From Neoceratodus forsteri (lineage: Eukaryota; Chordata; Ceratodontiformes; Ceratodontidae): a stretch of 64,000 nt of DNA. The notes under the pieces are model-generated. The model saw only the letters and a list, made by a program, of their open reading frames with translations, had not been told where the DNA came from and did no database searches. Where the stretch lies: NCBI GenBank assembly GCA_016271365.2, contig JADMNL010000028.1, positions 56,872,001 through 56,936,000 of the forward strand, given 5' to 3'. A program made the position numbers and the translations under genes. Shown here one piece after another: positions 10,089 to 20,690 of this stretch (its first letter is position 1; each line of letters begins with the position of its first letter).

Positions 10089-11621
10089 ATGTCTGAGAAA
10101 CCCAAAAAGAAAACCAGTCCCACTGGGTTTCAACCCTGTACTGAGTGTGGGGAGGCCTTTACCAAGGCCGACCCCCACCTCATCTGTGTTTATTGTGTGG
10201 GGTTTGACCACCTCCAGTCAGACTGCCAAATTTGCAAAAGCTTTTCTAAAACCACTCTAGAAAAAAGACTGAGTAGGTTGAAGGAAAGGGAGGCTGAGAA
10301 GTCCGTAGACCCGGATCGCCAGCGCGGTTTGGTTACGGCCGAACCTGGGGAGGTGCCTACTGACCTAGGCAATACCTCCTCGGGCAAAAGGAGAGCCGAC
10401 TCTGAGGGGTCTGGTCCGTCAAAAACTAAATGAAAGTCCGCCGGTTCGGATCCAGTACTGCTTACTCCAACCGCAGACGAGATAGCCAAAGTGATTAGTA
10501 TTGTCCAATCGCTTCATCCGGGTCTGTCTGCACTGGTGCTGCCAGTTAGGTGGTTGGTTCAGTCGGAACCGGCTCCTTTGGATTACGATTCGGATGCTTT
10601 CTATGAGGAGTGGGAGGGAGATGAAGACTATCCCGACGATGATGACGATGGTAGGGGTCTGGATGTGCCCATTGAACCGGACATCTCCCCAGACAGACCC
10701 TCTGATGTCTCCCCTCCCAGGCTTTCTGAGTCCCCTTCTCACTTCTTGTTTTACAAGAAGGTGGCTGAAACCCTCCGGCTCCCTTTGGTTGAAACTGCTG
10801 AGGAGGAAGAAGAGCCTGATTTTGTGGAGATGATGGACATCCCAGAGTCCAAAATGTTGTATATTCCCCTTCACAAATCCTTGGGGAAACAGACAAAAAA
10901 GATTCTACAGATTCCTAACTCTTTACTTCCTGTAGATAAATGAATGGACAGGAGATACATGATATCAGGCTCAGCTGCGGAGTTCCTTTATTCACATAAC
11001 ATCCATATTGGGGCAGTGCAGGCTGCAGCCTGTGACAGGGCAAACATTCCTTTGGCTTCACACCACCCAGACAAGGACCCCAGGAAAGTCGATGCCATGG
11101 CCAAGAAACTATACTTGGCATCCTCTTTGGGATTCAGGCAGGCAAATTATATGGCCTACATAGCCAGGTACCAGAAGCCCAGGTGAGATACAGTTCTGGA
11201 ACTGGCTAAAAAGGCCTCCCCCCAGCTAGCCACAGTGCTGAAGGAGGTGGCTGCAGATGGAATTAAGGTATCCAAAGTACAATTTCACGCTGCTGTCGAC
11301 TCCAATGATGTGGCATCCAGAGTTATGGCTACATCTGTGTCTCTCAGAAGGCATGCTTGGCTCAGATGTACTAGCCTATCACAGAACACCCAGTCTAAGG
11401 CTATGGATTTTCCTGTAGTTGGTAACTCTCTGTTTGGGGAGCAGACAGAGGCTTACATGAAGAAAATGGACAAATATAGAACCACTTACAGGAGTGCACA
11501 GGCCAAGGAAAGGCAAGCCACTCCTCAGAAGCAGCAGTCCAGGAGCAGGAGCAGGCCTTTTCACAGGCCTTTTTACCAAGCCCAGGCCTCCTCGTCTTAC
11601 CCACAAAGGTTTTTTTTCTGA
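10089..11621 (+). pseudogene. DIRS-b ORF1 (gag-like), one frame with three TGA codons
   Basis: Reads in a single frame for about 510 codons, broken only by TGA at 10431, 10941 and 11184. Domains in order: C-x2-C-x9-H-x2-C-x2-C zinc-finger-like motif (residues ~14-33); Lys/Arg/Glu-rich region; acidic stretch with DDDDD (~175-195); PDRPSDVSPPR; DFVEMMDIPESK (~255); helical segment with AMAKKLYLAS and FRQANYM (~335-355); FHAAVDSNDVASR (~400); basic Arg/Ser-rich C-terminus (RSRSRPFHRPF). The start is the ATG before S-E-K-P-K-K-K, matching DIRS-c. The role is presumed structural and nucleic-acid binding. Comparison with the other copies suggests the 11184 stop was Trp and the 10941 stop was Arg. 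Confidence 0.85.
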
Positions 11622-11754
11622 GGGCCGGGTAGAAGGAGAATGAGCAGGGCTGCGTCTTCCTCCCAATCTAAGACTCCTGCCAAGCAGACGCCCTGAGGTG
11701 TCAGCCCAGGTCGACTCTCCAAACCCAGTATGAGGCAGACTGCCTTACTACTTT

Positions 11755-13590
11755 CAGGCCTGGAAGTCTGTCACATCAGACAAGTGGGTCCTGGAAGTAG
11801 TAAGCCAGGGACTAGCCCTCAGCTTCAAAAGTTACCCAAAAAGGAGGACCAAGTCTTTTCCACCTGCATCAGTTTCAGAAACCCTTGCCCTAGAGGCAGA
11901 TGTTTCCTCTCTCCTGGCTCTCAGAGCCATAGAGAAGGTTCCTACTCAACACAGGGGAAAAGGCCTGTACTCCAGGTACTTCCTCACCCCAAACAAAACA
12001 GGGGAGTGGCGACCCATCCTGGATCTAAGGTATCTGAACAAACGCATTTCAAAACCCAAGTTCAAAATGGTAACTCTGGGAATAATCCTTCCCTCTTTAA
12101 GGCCAGGAGATTGGCTAGCATCACTGGACCTCAAGGATGACTACTTCCATATCCCTATAAGGTGCTCCCACAGGAAATACCTTAGGTTCGAGTTGCCTTC
12201 AGGCCATTATCAATTCAAGGCCATGCCTTTTGGCCTAACATCAGCTCCAAGGGATTCACAAAGTGCCTTGCAGTAGTGGTGGCTTACCTCAGATGACAGG
12301 GTATCGCCATTTTTCCATATCTGGATGACTGTCTCCTAGTAGGGCAGTCTTCAGACCAGGTCAGGTCAGCTCTGCAAACCACTCAGGACTTGCTCAGTTC
12401 CTTGGGGTTTCTTCTCAATCTGCCAAAATCTGTCCTCGAACAAGTACAGCTTCTCATCTTCATAGGGGTGGAATTGGATACTACCCAAGCAAAAGCTTTC
12501 CTTCCTCTGGCAAGGGTGAAGGCCTTCGTAGACCTCACTTCCTCCTTTTGGCATTAGGTTTCTCTTCCAGTGAGACAGTTCCTCCAACTCCTGGGCCACA
12601 TGGCAGCCTCCACTGCAGTGGTTCAGGGAACCAGATTTCAGATGCGGGACATTCAGTTCCATCTAAGGTCTTTTGGGTCACAGAGAACAGATTCTCTCAG
12701 CAAACTGATTCCAGTGACCCAAACTCTGGTCCAGGCTCTCCAGTGGTGGTTGGACCAGGACAACCTCAGACAAGGGGTTCCATTTCTCCCTCAACTTCCA
12801 TCAGTAGCACTGACTACAGATGCTTCTCTCCTAGGCTGGGGAGCCCACCTGGGAGCCCTAACAGCTCAGGGGATCTGGTCCTCGAAAGAGTCTCTTCTTC
12901 ATATCAACCTCCTGGAACTCAGGGCAGTTTTTCTAGCCCTTCAGACCTTTTCAGATTCAGTCAAAGGCAAGGTGGTCCAAGTCAGGATGGACAACACTAC
13001 TACAATGTGGTACATCAACAAGCAGGGAGGCACTCAGTCCACGGCCTTATGCACAGAGGCCATGAAGATTTGGTCTCTGGCCTATTTCCTTCAGACTTCC
13101 CTGGTAGCAGTTCATCTTCCAGGGAAGGACAATGTGCTGGCAGATGCCCTGAACAGGATTTCACAGGGGCATCATGAATGGTCCTTGAATCCTCACATTC
13201 TGAGGATCATTTTCTCCAAGTGGGGCATTCCAGAAATAGATCTATTTGCAGCACCAGACAATCATCAACTTCCTCTGTTTTGCTGCAGACCTCCAAGTCC
13301 TGGGGACAGTTCCCAGGATGCCCTCATTCTGAACTGGAATGGCAGGTATCTCTATGCCTTCCCTCTCCTGTTCAGAGTTCTGATCAAGATAAGAACTCAA
13401 CCCTGCACAGTGATACTGGTGGCTCCAGATTGGGCCAGACAACCCTGGTATCCTCTACTGCTGTCATTGGCTGTCTCACGTCCCCTGTCTCTTCCCAGGA
13501 GATACAATCTTCTCTCCTCCTCCCAGGGCGGATCTGGTACCCCAATCTCCAGTCTCTCAACCTCAAGGCCTGGCTCTTAAAGAGTTAGAA
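11755..13590 (+). pseudogene. DIRS-b reverse transcriptase-RNase H ORF, frameshifted
   Basis: The RT fingers and palm run in one frame to about 12255 (WRPILDLRYLNK; LASLDLKDDYFHIPI; FKAMPFGLTSAPR). A one-base loss then shifts the frame. The catalytic YLDD is intact at 12318-12329 (FPYLDDCLL). RNase H follows with its acidic residues in TTDASLLGWGAHL, LLELRA, MDNTT and NVLADAL. The C-terminal part (IDLFAAPDNHQLP ... VAPDWARQPWYP) sits where DIRS elements carry a methylase-like segment. The 12570-13580 stretch is open for 336 codons. A second frame at 12548-13177 is a shadow. The ORF starts after ORF1 without a clear ATG. Confidence 0.88.
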
Positions 13591-14425
13591 TATGCAGCTC
13601 TTCATTCCTGTCAGGGAGTTCTGGCTATTATGAAGGTCTCCAGGTAACCTTCCACTAGGAAAACTTACAATTCCAAAAGGAAGAGGTTCAGTATTTGGTG
13701 CTCTCAGAAAGGTATTGAGCCTGATTCTGCAGGCATTTCCACAACCTTAGATTATCTAGCTCATCTGAATAGTCTAGGCCTTAGGTCTGCCACTCTGAAG
13801 GTTCATCTAGCAGCTGTCTCTGCATTCCTCTCAGCAGGGAAGGGCTCTTCCCTGGCATCTCATCCTGTGTTCAGGAAGTTTTTTAAAGGCCTGGTTCACA
13901 TTAACCCTCCCTTTAGAGTGCCTACTCCACCTTGGTATCTTAATGTCTGCATTGCTCAGCTTATGCAGCCACCCTTTGAGCCTATGACTTCAACTGAATT
14001 GAAGTACTTGACCTGGAAAACTGTGTTCCTCGTAGCTATTACTTCTGCCAGGTGGATCAGCGAATTACAGGCCCTGTCAGTTGAACCTGACTTCATATCC
14101 TTCCATAGGGATAAAGTGGTCCTAAGAACTAATAGGAGGTTCTTGCCTAAAGTGGTATCGGATTTTCACCTAAACCAGTCTATGTCTCTTCCTGTATTTT
14201 TCACTGACCATTCTTCCCCAGGGGAAAGAAGATTACACAATTTGGATGTTAAAAGTGCACTTAGCTACTACATAGAGCATACTAAGGCACACAGAAATGA
14301 CTGTCTTCAATTGTTCCGCACTTATAGTGAAGTGGGGAAAGGTAAGCCTGCCACTAAGAGAACTATTGCCAGGTGGATTGTTTCCTGTATATAATTTTGC
14401 TATGACTAATTGGGTAGAACACCCC
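13560..14425 (+). pseudogene. DIRS-b tyrosine recombinase, N-terminal and central part
   Basis: Encodes the core-binding region (STRKTYNSKRKRFSIWC; LDYLAHLNSLGLRSATLKVHLAAVSAF) and the first half of the catalytic domain (LTWKTVFLVAITSARWISELQALS; FHRDKVVLRTNRRFLPKV). It breaks off after ARWIVSCI and a stop, where DIRS-d is inserted. The catalytic domain's H-x-x-R and Tyr lie downstream of the insert. The Arg expected three residues before the Glu of ISEL is Trp (TGG, 14053-14055). The recombinase would integrate the circular cDNA. Confidence 0.85.
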
Positions 14426-14428
14426 CTT

Positions 14429-14640
14429 CAAACAACATGAAGTCTTGCTATATTATGACAATTGCAGTATTATCCAATCTTGGAACTGCCCCGGAGGTGA
14501 AATAGTTAACTTTCCATGCAAGCATGGAACTTTGAGCACGAGCTCAGTTAGAGAAGCTCTGTCTGCTTATCTTCAAACATAAACTGTCAGATTCTTTACT
14601 CCGCCTCACTGAACAGTCACTCCGGAGATTTCTCCTTCTG
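14429..14640 (+). repeat. DIRS-d left inverted terminal repeat
   Basis: Pairs with 19620-19803 in inverted orientation. The GAGCTCGAGCTC palindrome is altered to GAGCACGAGCTC. The leader that follows carries TCGGTT and AACCGA motifs up to about 14930. Confidence 0.8.
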
Positions 14641-14999
14641 CTCGGTTCATTTTGTCAGTTAAAAGTATTATTTCTATCGGTTTTCGACCGAAATGAAACC
14701 ACAACCAGTAGAGTTCAAGCTCTGTCTGTGGTAATGTAAGTAATAGATAGGTTTACTACGTTTTCTGCGTGGAACTTGCCAAACATTTATCGGTTCGGTT
14801 TGAACCGATCAGATTATATTGCTAAATTATTAGTCCTTTTTAGAGTCGCGGTTCCGGTTCTTGATCGGTTCTAAAAACCGATTTCATTACATTTTTCCAT
14901 GACCCGTGACACGGTTGGGAACCGATAAGAAGATTCTTGCTTGGTGGATTGCCATAAGCGGGCAGAATTTGGTTGGGCTGGCATTAATGTCTAAAGCAA

Positions 15000-16555
15000 A
15001 AGAAAAACCTGGCCTGGGTTTCAACACTATGAGTGTCTCGGGAAGCCTTTGCCAAGGCTGACCCTCCACTCCTGTGTCTGTTGTCTGGGGTTTGGCCACC
15101 TCGATGCAGACTGCCAGATTTGTAAAAATTTCCCTGCTGCCACCATAGAAAGAGAGTTAGTAGGCTCCGGAAGGGGAGGCCAAAGTCCTCTGACCAGGAT
15201 GGCGGTCTGGTTCGGTTCCAAGCCGAACCCGGAGGGAATAACTCTCTGACCAGGGGCGATACTTCTCGGGCAAATGAAAAGAGCTGGCTCCGAGGAGCCA
15301 TGCAAAAAGGACTAGAAAGTCAGCTGGTGTGGAAAAGTTCTCTGTCCAACCACTGAAGAGATAGCTAAAGCAATCCAAGGTGTCAGTCTCTTTCCCGGTT
15401 CCTGAACCGGCACCATCAGGAGAAGCTTCGGTTTGGCCGGTTCCACCAGTTCAAGATTATGATTTGAGGAATTTTATGAACCGTGGGAGAGGGAAGAGAG
15501 GTATGAGGAGAGTGAATATGGTTTGGGAAGATCTGGATGCACCCATTGAACCGGACACCTCCAGACAGACCTTCAGGGGTTTCTCCTCCAAGGCTCTCTA
15601 GGTCCCTTCTCATTTATGTTTTACAAAAGGTTGTGAAACTCTCCAGCTCCTGTTGAGAGCTGTTGATGACCAAGAGGACCTGATTATGTAGAAATGATGG
15701 ATATTCAGAATCTAAGAGACTGTCTATTCCTCTACATAAATCTTTTCGGAAGCAGACAGTAAAAGTTTTAAAAACTCCTCACACTATACCTCCTGTAGAT
15801 AAAAGGATGGACAAGAGGTATACTTTATCAGGCTCTGACATGGAATTCCTCACACAGCAATGCAGCCATGTGGGAGTAGTGCAGGCTGCAGCCTGTGACA
15901 AGGCAAATATGCCCCTAGATTCACACCCTCCTGGGAAGGACTCCAGGAAGCTTGATGCTATGGCAAAGAAACAGTACATGGCAGCATCCTTGGGACTCAG
16001 ACAAGCAAATTATATGACTTATGCTGCTAGATACCAGAAGTCCAGATGGGATACTGTGCTGGCTCTAGCAAAACAAGTCCCTGACCAGCTTACCAGGGAG
16101 CTGGAACAGGTGGCTAAAGATGGTATTGAGGCATCAAAGGTGCAATTTCATGCTGCAGTAGACTCTAATGATGTGTCATCAAGGTCATGGCCCACATCTG
16201 TGGCACCGCCCAGAATAGCTTGGCTCAGATGTACTACCCTATCACAGGATACCCAGTCTAAAGGCCATGGATTTTCCTGTTGTAGGCAACTCTCTGTTTG
16301 GGAGCAAACAGAGAATTACATGAAAGAAAATGGATGAATACAGGACCACCTATAGATAATGCATAGCCCAAGGAAGGCAGGCCACTCCTCAGAAGCAGCT
16401 TCCCAAGGGCAGGGGCAGGCCTTTTCATAGGCCTTTTACCAACCCAAGCCTCCTTCCGCTTATGCCCAGAGGAGGTTCTTTAGAGAGAGGCAGACGGGAT
16501 TCAAGCAGGCCTGCTTCACCCTCAGCCCAAAGCCCTGCCAAGCAGGCACCCTGAT
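15000..16555 (+). pseudogene. DIRS-d ORF1 (gag-like), many frameshifts
   Basis: Matches the DIRS-b and -c gag block by block: KTW-type N-terminal zinc-finger region (15050-15130), PIEPDTS (about 15545), EMMDI (about 15690), then an open stretch 15807-16337 (MDKRYTLSGSDMEFL, KLDAMAKKQYMAASLGLRQANYM, SRWDTVLALAKQ, FHAAVDSNDVSSR). The last stretch preserves the Trp and basic codons that are stops in DIRS-b. Elsewhere single-base losses in short C or G runs break the frame. Confidence 0.8.
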
Positions 16556-16599
16556 GGAGTCGCACAGGGCCAATTCTTCTCTACCTGTAGGGGCAGGGC

Positions 16600-18330
16600 A
16601 AAGCTTACTTTGTCCAGGACTAGAAGTCTCTAGCGACCAGACAAGTGGGTCCTGGAAGTAGTAAACCGAGGGACTGATTCTCAGCTCAAAAAATTTCAAA
16701 GATGAGAACCAGATCTTTTCCTACCATCTCCATCAGAGGCACTCACCTTAGAGGCAGAGGTCTCTACCCTCCTCGCTCTCAGAGCCATGGAAGGGTTCCA
16801 CCCTACACCAGGGCAAGGGTTGTACTCAGGCAATTCCTTACCCAAAAAAGACAGGAGAATGACAGCCCATCCTGGATCTCAGATACTTAAGCACCTTTTA
16901 AACCAAAATTCAAAATGGTGACTCTGGGAATTATTTACCTCTCTAAGGCCAGAGGACCAGCTAGCATCCCTGGACCTCAAGGATGCCTACTTCCATATTC
17001 TCATCAAACTCCCATCAGAGAGTACCTCAGGTTCAGAGCTGCCTCAGGCGTATACCAATACAGGCAACCCTTTGGCCCACCTCTGCTCCAAGGGTATTCA
17101 CTAAATGCCTGGCAGCAGTTGCTTGCCTAAGAAGGCAAAAGATTGCCATCTTTTCTTAACCTGGATGATTGGCTCAGTAGGCCAGTCCCAGCAGACCAGG
17201 TCAACTCTACATCTTCACATAACACACAACTGCTTACTTCCCCAGGTTCCTTACTGAATCTCTCAAAGTCAATTCTGGAGCCTGTCCAGCTCCTAAGCTT
17301 CATAAATCGCAGAACTGAACATACAGGAAACCAGGGCCTTCCTCCCTCTAGACAGGGCAAGACCTAGTCTCCTAGCCTCCTCCTTCACCCTGCAGGTCTC
17401 TCGACTAGCAAAGCATTTCTGCAGCTCCTAGGACACAATGGCTGCTTCCACAGCAGTAGTGCAAGGAAAAGAATTTCAGATGAGGACATTAGATTCCATT
17501 TGAGAACCTTTTTGGTCTCAAAGAAAGGATTCTCTTACCAAGTTGATCCCAGTAACGAACCCTGATCCAAGCCCTACAGTGGTGGCAGGATCAGAGCAAC
17601 CTGAAACAGGTTCCTTCATCCTCAACCTCCTCCTTAATCCTTACTAAATGCATCCCTCTTGGGGTGGGGGCTCCATGGGCGACCTCACTGCCGGAACTAT
17701 GGTCCCCACAGAATCTCTGCCACATCAACCTGTTGGAGCTCAGGCAGTTTTCTAACACTTCAAGCTTTCTCCAAATCTGTTCAGAACAAATTGCAGGTCA
17801 AACAGACAACACCACTACAATGTGGTACATCAACAACAAGGGCACTAGGTCTGACCTTGTGCACTGAAGCCATGATTGTGGTCTCTGGCTTACTCCTGAC
17901 ACCTCCCTACAGCAGTTACCTCCCAGAGCAAGGACAATGTCTGGCAGATGCTCAACAGGATCTCAGGGCCATCACAGTGGTCCTTGATCCCCTAGTTCTA
18001 GGAGTGGTATTTGCAGGTAGGGCACCAGAAATAATCTTTTGCAGCCCAGAAATCACCAACTACCTCTTTTTGCCAGGCCCCAGTCTTGAGCTCAGACCCT
18101 CGATGCCTCAGCCCTCAGTTGGGAAGGAAGTTTCTCATACACCCCCCTTCCCTCCTGTTAAAGTGGTAGTCAAAATCAGATCCAATCCTGCGGTCATTCT
18201 GATTGCCCCAGATTAGACAAACAACCCAGTACCCGCTACTGTCCTTAGCAGTCCATTCTCCTGTACCTCCCCAGGAACCCAATCACCAACCTATATCCCA
18301 GGAAGGGTTTGTACGAATCTCTCTCTCAAT
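16600..18330 (+). pseudogene. DIRS-d RT-RNase H, degraded
   Basis: Recognisable pieces: HPGSQ/ILDLRYL region (about 16870), PASIPGPQGCLLPYSH-frame copy of the LDLKDAYFHI block (about 16970), NLDDWL at about 17160 for the RT active site, DNTTTMWYIN (about 17810) for RNase H and VILIAPD (about 18200) for the C-terminal segment. No frame stays open for more than 190 codons. Confidence 0.75.
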
Positions 18331-18339
18331 CTCACGGCC

Positions 18340-19285
18340 TGCTTCTTGAAGAGTTAGGTTGCTGACCTACCTACAACCTACAACAAGGCATAATGGATAT
18401 ATTGAGGCTACAGGAAGCCCTACCAGGCTACAACACCAAATGGAAAGGTTTCCACATCGTGCTCAGAAAACATATTTCCCCAGACTCTGCTGATTTACAC
18501 AGTCTGGATTATGGTCATCTACCTGAGGGCTGAACCCACCCTGAAGGTACATTTAGCGATATGTCTGCTTTTGTTCAACAGGTAAACCCTCTCCTCTTTC
18601 AGCTCACCTGTATTTTCCAAGTTTTAGAGTTGCTTCCAAACCTCCTTTCGGGATCCTGCCTTACCTGGGATCTTAATGTTTGCATTGCCAGCACCCAACC
18701 CCTTAGGCCCTTGTCTTCAGCTGAGCCCAAGTATGACTTGGAAAACTGTGTTTCTGATAGCCATCACCTCTACCAGATGCATAGAAGTGAATTCTAGCGT
18801 TGTCAGTGGGCCAGATTTTATCTCCTTTCACAGAGATAAGTAGTCTTCGGACTAATAAGTTTACTACTAAGGTGGACTCAATTCCACCTTAATATCTCTT
18901 CAGTTTACTTCACTGACCATTCCTCCTCTGGTGAGAGTAGGCTGCCAACCTAGATGTGAGGCCCTTAGTTACCATAGAAGTACAAGGGTCACAGGTTGAC
19001 TCCCTCAACTGTTCCTCACTTATGGTGGTTAGTGAAGCCACACCAAAGATCCATTGCCAGGTGGATTGTCTCTTGTATCCAATTCTGTTATGGCTGGGTG
19101 GTTCCTCCTCAGGCCTGAGACTCACTCTACAGAGGTACAGCTGCTTCTCTGGCAGGAAAATCCTATTCTAAGTATGTCAAGCAGCTACCTGGAAACAGTT
19201 CACACATTTCCAAGCATTACTCCTGGACATCCAGGCTGGAGTGCTCGATTTAACCAGCTGTCCTTAGAGCCTATTCCTAAGTAGT
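18340..19285 (+). pseudogene. DIRS-d tyrosine recombinase, degraded
   Basis: Contains remnants of the core-binding domain (18400-18560), the block ITSTRCI-E (18760-18790; the expected Arg position reads Cys, TGC 18778-18780), DFISFHRDK, and a C-terminal LRLTLQRYSC region where the H-x-x-R box lies in the other copies (about 19110). The C-terminal Tyr region (SKHYSWTSRLE) is seen near 19215 in another frame. Confidence 0.75.
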
Positions 19286-19329
19286 TCTGTACCTCCTCCA
19301 TGAAATTACTGTGTAGTCTGCAGTCTCAT

Positions 19330-19400
19330 AATATAGCAAGACTTCATGTTGTTTGAAAAATTACTCACCTTAATGTTGTTTCTTCAATGAATCTTACTAT
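19330..19400 (+). repeat. DIRS-d internal complementary region
   Basis: Joins the inner end of one terminus (AAGACTTCATGTTGTTTG) directly to the start of the other (AAATTACTCACCTTAATG...TTTCTTC). In DIRS elements this copy of the head-to-tail terminus junction is the template for circularisation. Confidence 0.7.
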
Positions 19401-19619
19401 GTGTAACCTCCTGCCCCTCCCAGAACCTTGTTTTTGGGATGCAGGTGAGCATTACAATATTAACACTATTTTGCCCACCTTGTTTCACCTTCCTTTGGGG
19501 TGATGTGGTATATTTTTCACTTTTGGTCTCTGACTTGAGTCTTTGTTTGAACCAAGGGTGTGTTATGTTAGTAGCCAGTTGGCTAGTGTAGGTTAAGCTT
19601 CCACAGAGCTTTAGTGGTT

Positions 19620-19803
19620 TAGCTCGTAAGATCTGACAGTTTTTATGCAAATAGCCAGAGGTTCTCTAGCGACTCAGCGCTCAAAGTTCAGCTTGCATGG
19701 AAAAGTACTATTCACCTCGAGGCAGTTCCAAGATTGGATAATAAATTGTCATAATATGTAGACTCATTAGAGAAACAACATGCTAAAGTGGTATTTTTCT
19801 TCT
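19620..19803 (+). repeat. DIRS-d right inverted terminal repeat
   Basis: Reverse complement of 14429-14640, sharing AGTTCCAAGATTGGATAATA. It extends about 40 bp past the repeat to the end sequence GAAACAACATGCTAAAGTG...TTTTTCTTC, as in the right ends of DIRS-b and -c. Confidence 0.75.
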
Positions 19804-20030
19804 TCTGGCCGAGACTCACTAGACTAAAGTACAGCTGCTACTCTAGCTCCAGAATACCTTATTGAGATCTGTAAGCAGCCACGGAAAACAGTACATGCAC
19901 CAAGCATTACTCTCTGGACATCAGTCTAGGGTGATGCTAGGTTTACACAACAGTACTGCAGGCTTGTTCCAAAGTAGGTTCTATTCCATATAGGGACTAC
20001 TTGGTAGTTCGTGTGCCAGAATATAGAAAC
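19804..20030 (+). pseudogene. DIRS-b tyrosine recombinase, C-terminal remnant
   Basis: Carries on the recombinase at the point where 14425 stopped. Alignment with DIRS-c gives the block with H-S-T-R (here degraded to D-S-L-D), T-A-A-T-L, then KTVHAPSITLWTS for the region holding the catalytic Tyr in DIRS-c (FTKHYSLD). Many small deletions relative to DIRS-c make it non-coding. Confidence 0.75.
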
Positions 20031-20105
20031 TTCATGTTGTTGAAGAAAATTACTCACCATAGTAATGTTGTTTCTTCTAATGAGTCTTACTGTATTCAAA
20101 CCCTC
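20015..20105 (+). repeat. DIRS-b internal complementary region
   Basis: GAAACTTCATGTTGTTGAAG runs straight into AAAATTACTCACCATAGTAATG and TTTCTTCTAATGAGTC. This is the fused copy of both element ends, as in DIRS-c and DIRS-d. Confidence 0.7.
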
Positions 20106-20324
20106 CCTCTCAGAACCTGTTTTGGGAAGTGGGTTTTGAGCACAGTGTTGCACCTGAGGTGTGTGCGCCTACCTCTTGGTGGGATGTGTATTTTTCCTTC
20201 TTGTGTTGCATAATTTGGTGTCACTACCTTTTATTCTGGGTTCTCCTTGAATCTTTGGACCCCAAAAGTATTTGCCTTTGGCTATGTGTACAAACAATTT
20301 CCACATTTAGTGTCAAGTTAGTTA

Positions 20325-20510
20325 ATACTCGGACAATCTGCGGTTACTGGTAAGTACCACAGACAGAGGTTGAAAACCGAGCTCGAGCTCAATATTTATG
20401 CTTCTGCATGGAGTTAACTCTTCCTGGGCAGTTCAGTGCTGGGCTAAGTGCATTATAATGGACAGCAAGACTCCTGAAAACAACATTACTATGGTGGTAA
20501 TTTTCTTCTG
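20325..20510 (+). repeat. DIRS-b right inverted terminal repeat
   Basis: Reverse complement of the left repeat at 9515-9700, with GAGCTCGAGCTC at 20379-20390. It has several one-base losses that the left copy lacks (for example TTT to TT and AA to A). The end is near the TTTTCTTC at about 20508. Confidence 0.8.
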
Positions 20511-20524
20511 AACCATGAGCAATC

Positions 20525-20690
20525 ACCTCAGCCCACAACCAGCTAAAATATCACCAACAACAATCTGGTTCAAGGTCAGTTGGCATTCATCTGTACCCCT
20601 CCCCAGGTCGTGCCTGAAAATAGACAGGATTTGTCTAGTGCGCTTACCAGTCAACAAAACTAAATAAAATTAATAAATAAAATAGTAGTT
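20525..20690 (+). mobile_element. SINE or LINE 3' tail
   Basis: CCAGGTCGTGCCTGAAAATAGACAGG, split by a few bases, then CTAGTGCGCTTACCAGTCAAC and an A/T-rich end. It matches the tails at 4335-4433 and 60100-60210. No tRNA-like head is visible. Confidence 0.5.

Larger units (their letters stand above)
14429..19803 (+). mobile_element. DIRS-d, complete but decayed, nested in DIRS-b
   Basis: Begins CAAACAACATGAAGTC at 14429 and ends with the DIRS right-end sequence near 19803. Its two terminal repeats share TATTATCCAATCTTGGAACT, which no other copy here has, so they are a pair and define a subfamily. All coding blocks are present in order, but small deletions break every frame. Length is about 5.4 kb, close to DIRS-c (5.7 kb). 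Both flanks are the two halves of the DIRS-b recombinase gene. Confidence 0.88.
9515..20510 (+). mobile_element. DIRS-b, interrupted by DIRS-d
   Basis: DIRS-type retrotransposon of about 5.6 kb once the 5.4-kb nested element is removed. Order: inverted terminal repeat, AACCGA-rich leader, gag-like ORF1, RT and RNase H ORF, tyrosine recombinase, internal complementary region, inverted terminal repeat. The two ends belong together: only they share CCATGCAGAAGCAT and GGTACTTACCAGT next to the palindrome GAGCTCGAGCTC. The recombinase gene stops at about 14425 and resumes at about 19804, exactly where DIRS-d begins and ends. DIRS elements replicate through RNA and a circular DNA and integrate by recombinase, so no target duplication is expected. 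Confidence 0.9.

Noticed and set aside
10431..11186. TGA recoding (selenocysteine or readthrough) in DIRS-b ORF1
   Set aside because: The stops sit at places where other copies have Arg or Trp codons, and CpG or G-to-A decay explains them. No conserved stem-loop was noticed.
12548..13177. 209-codon open frame overlapping the DIRS-b RT-RNase H
   Set aside because: A shadow of the RNase H frame (12570-13580), Ser/Gly/Pro-rich and without domains.
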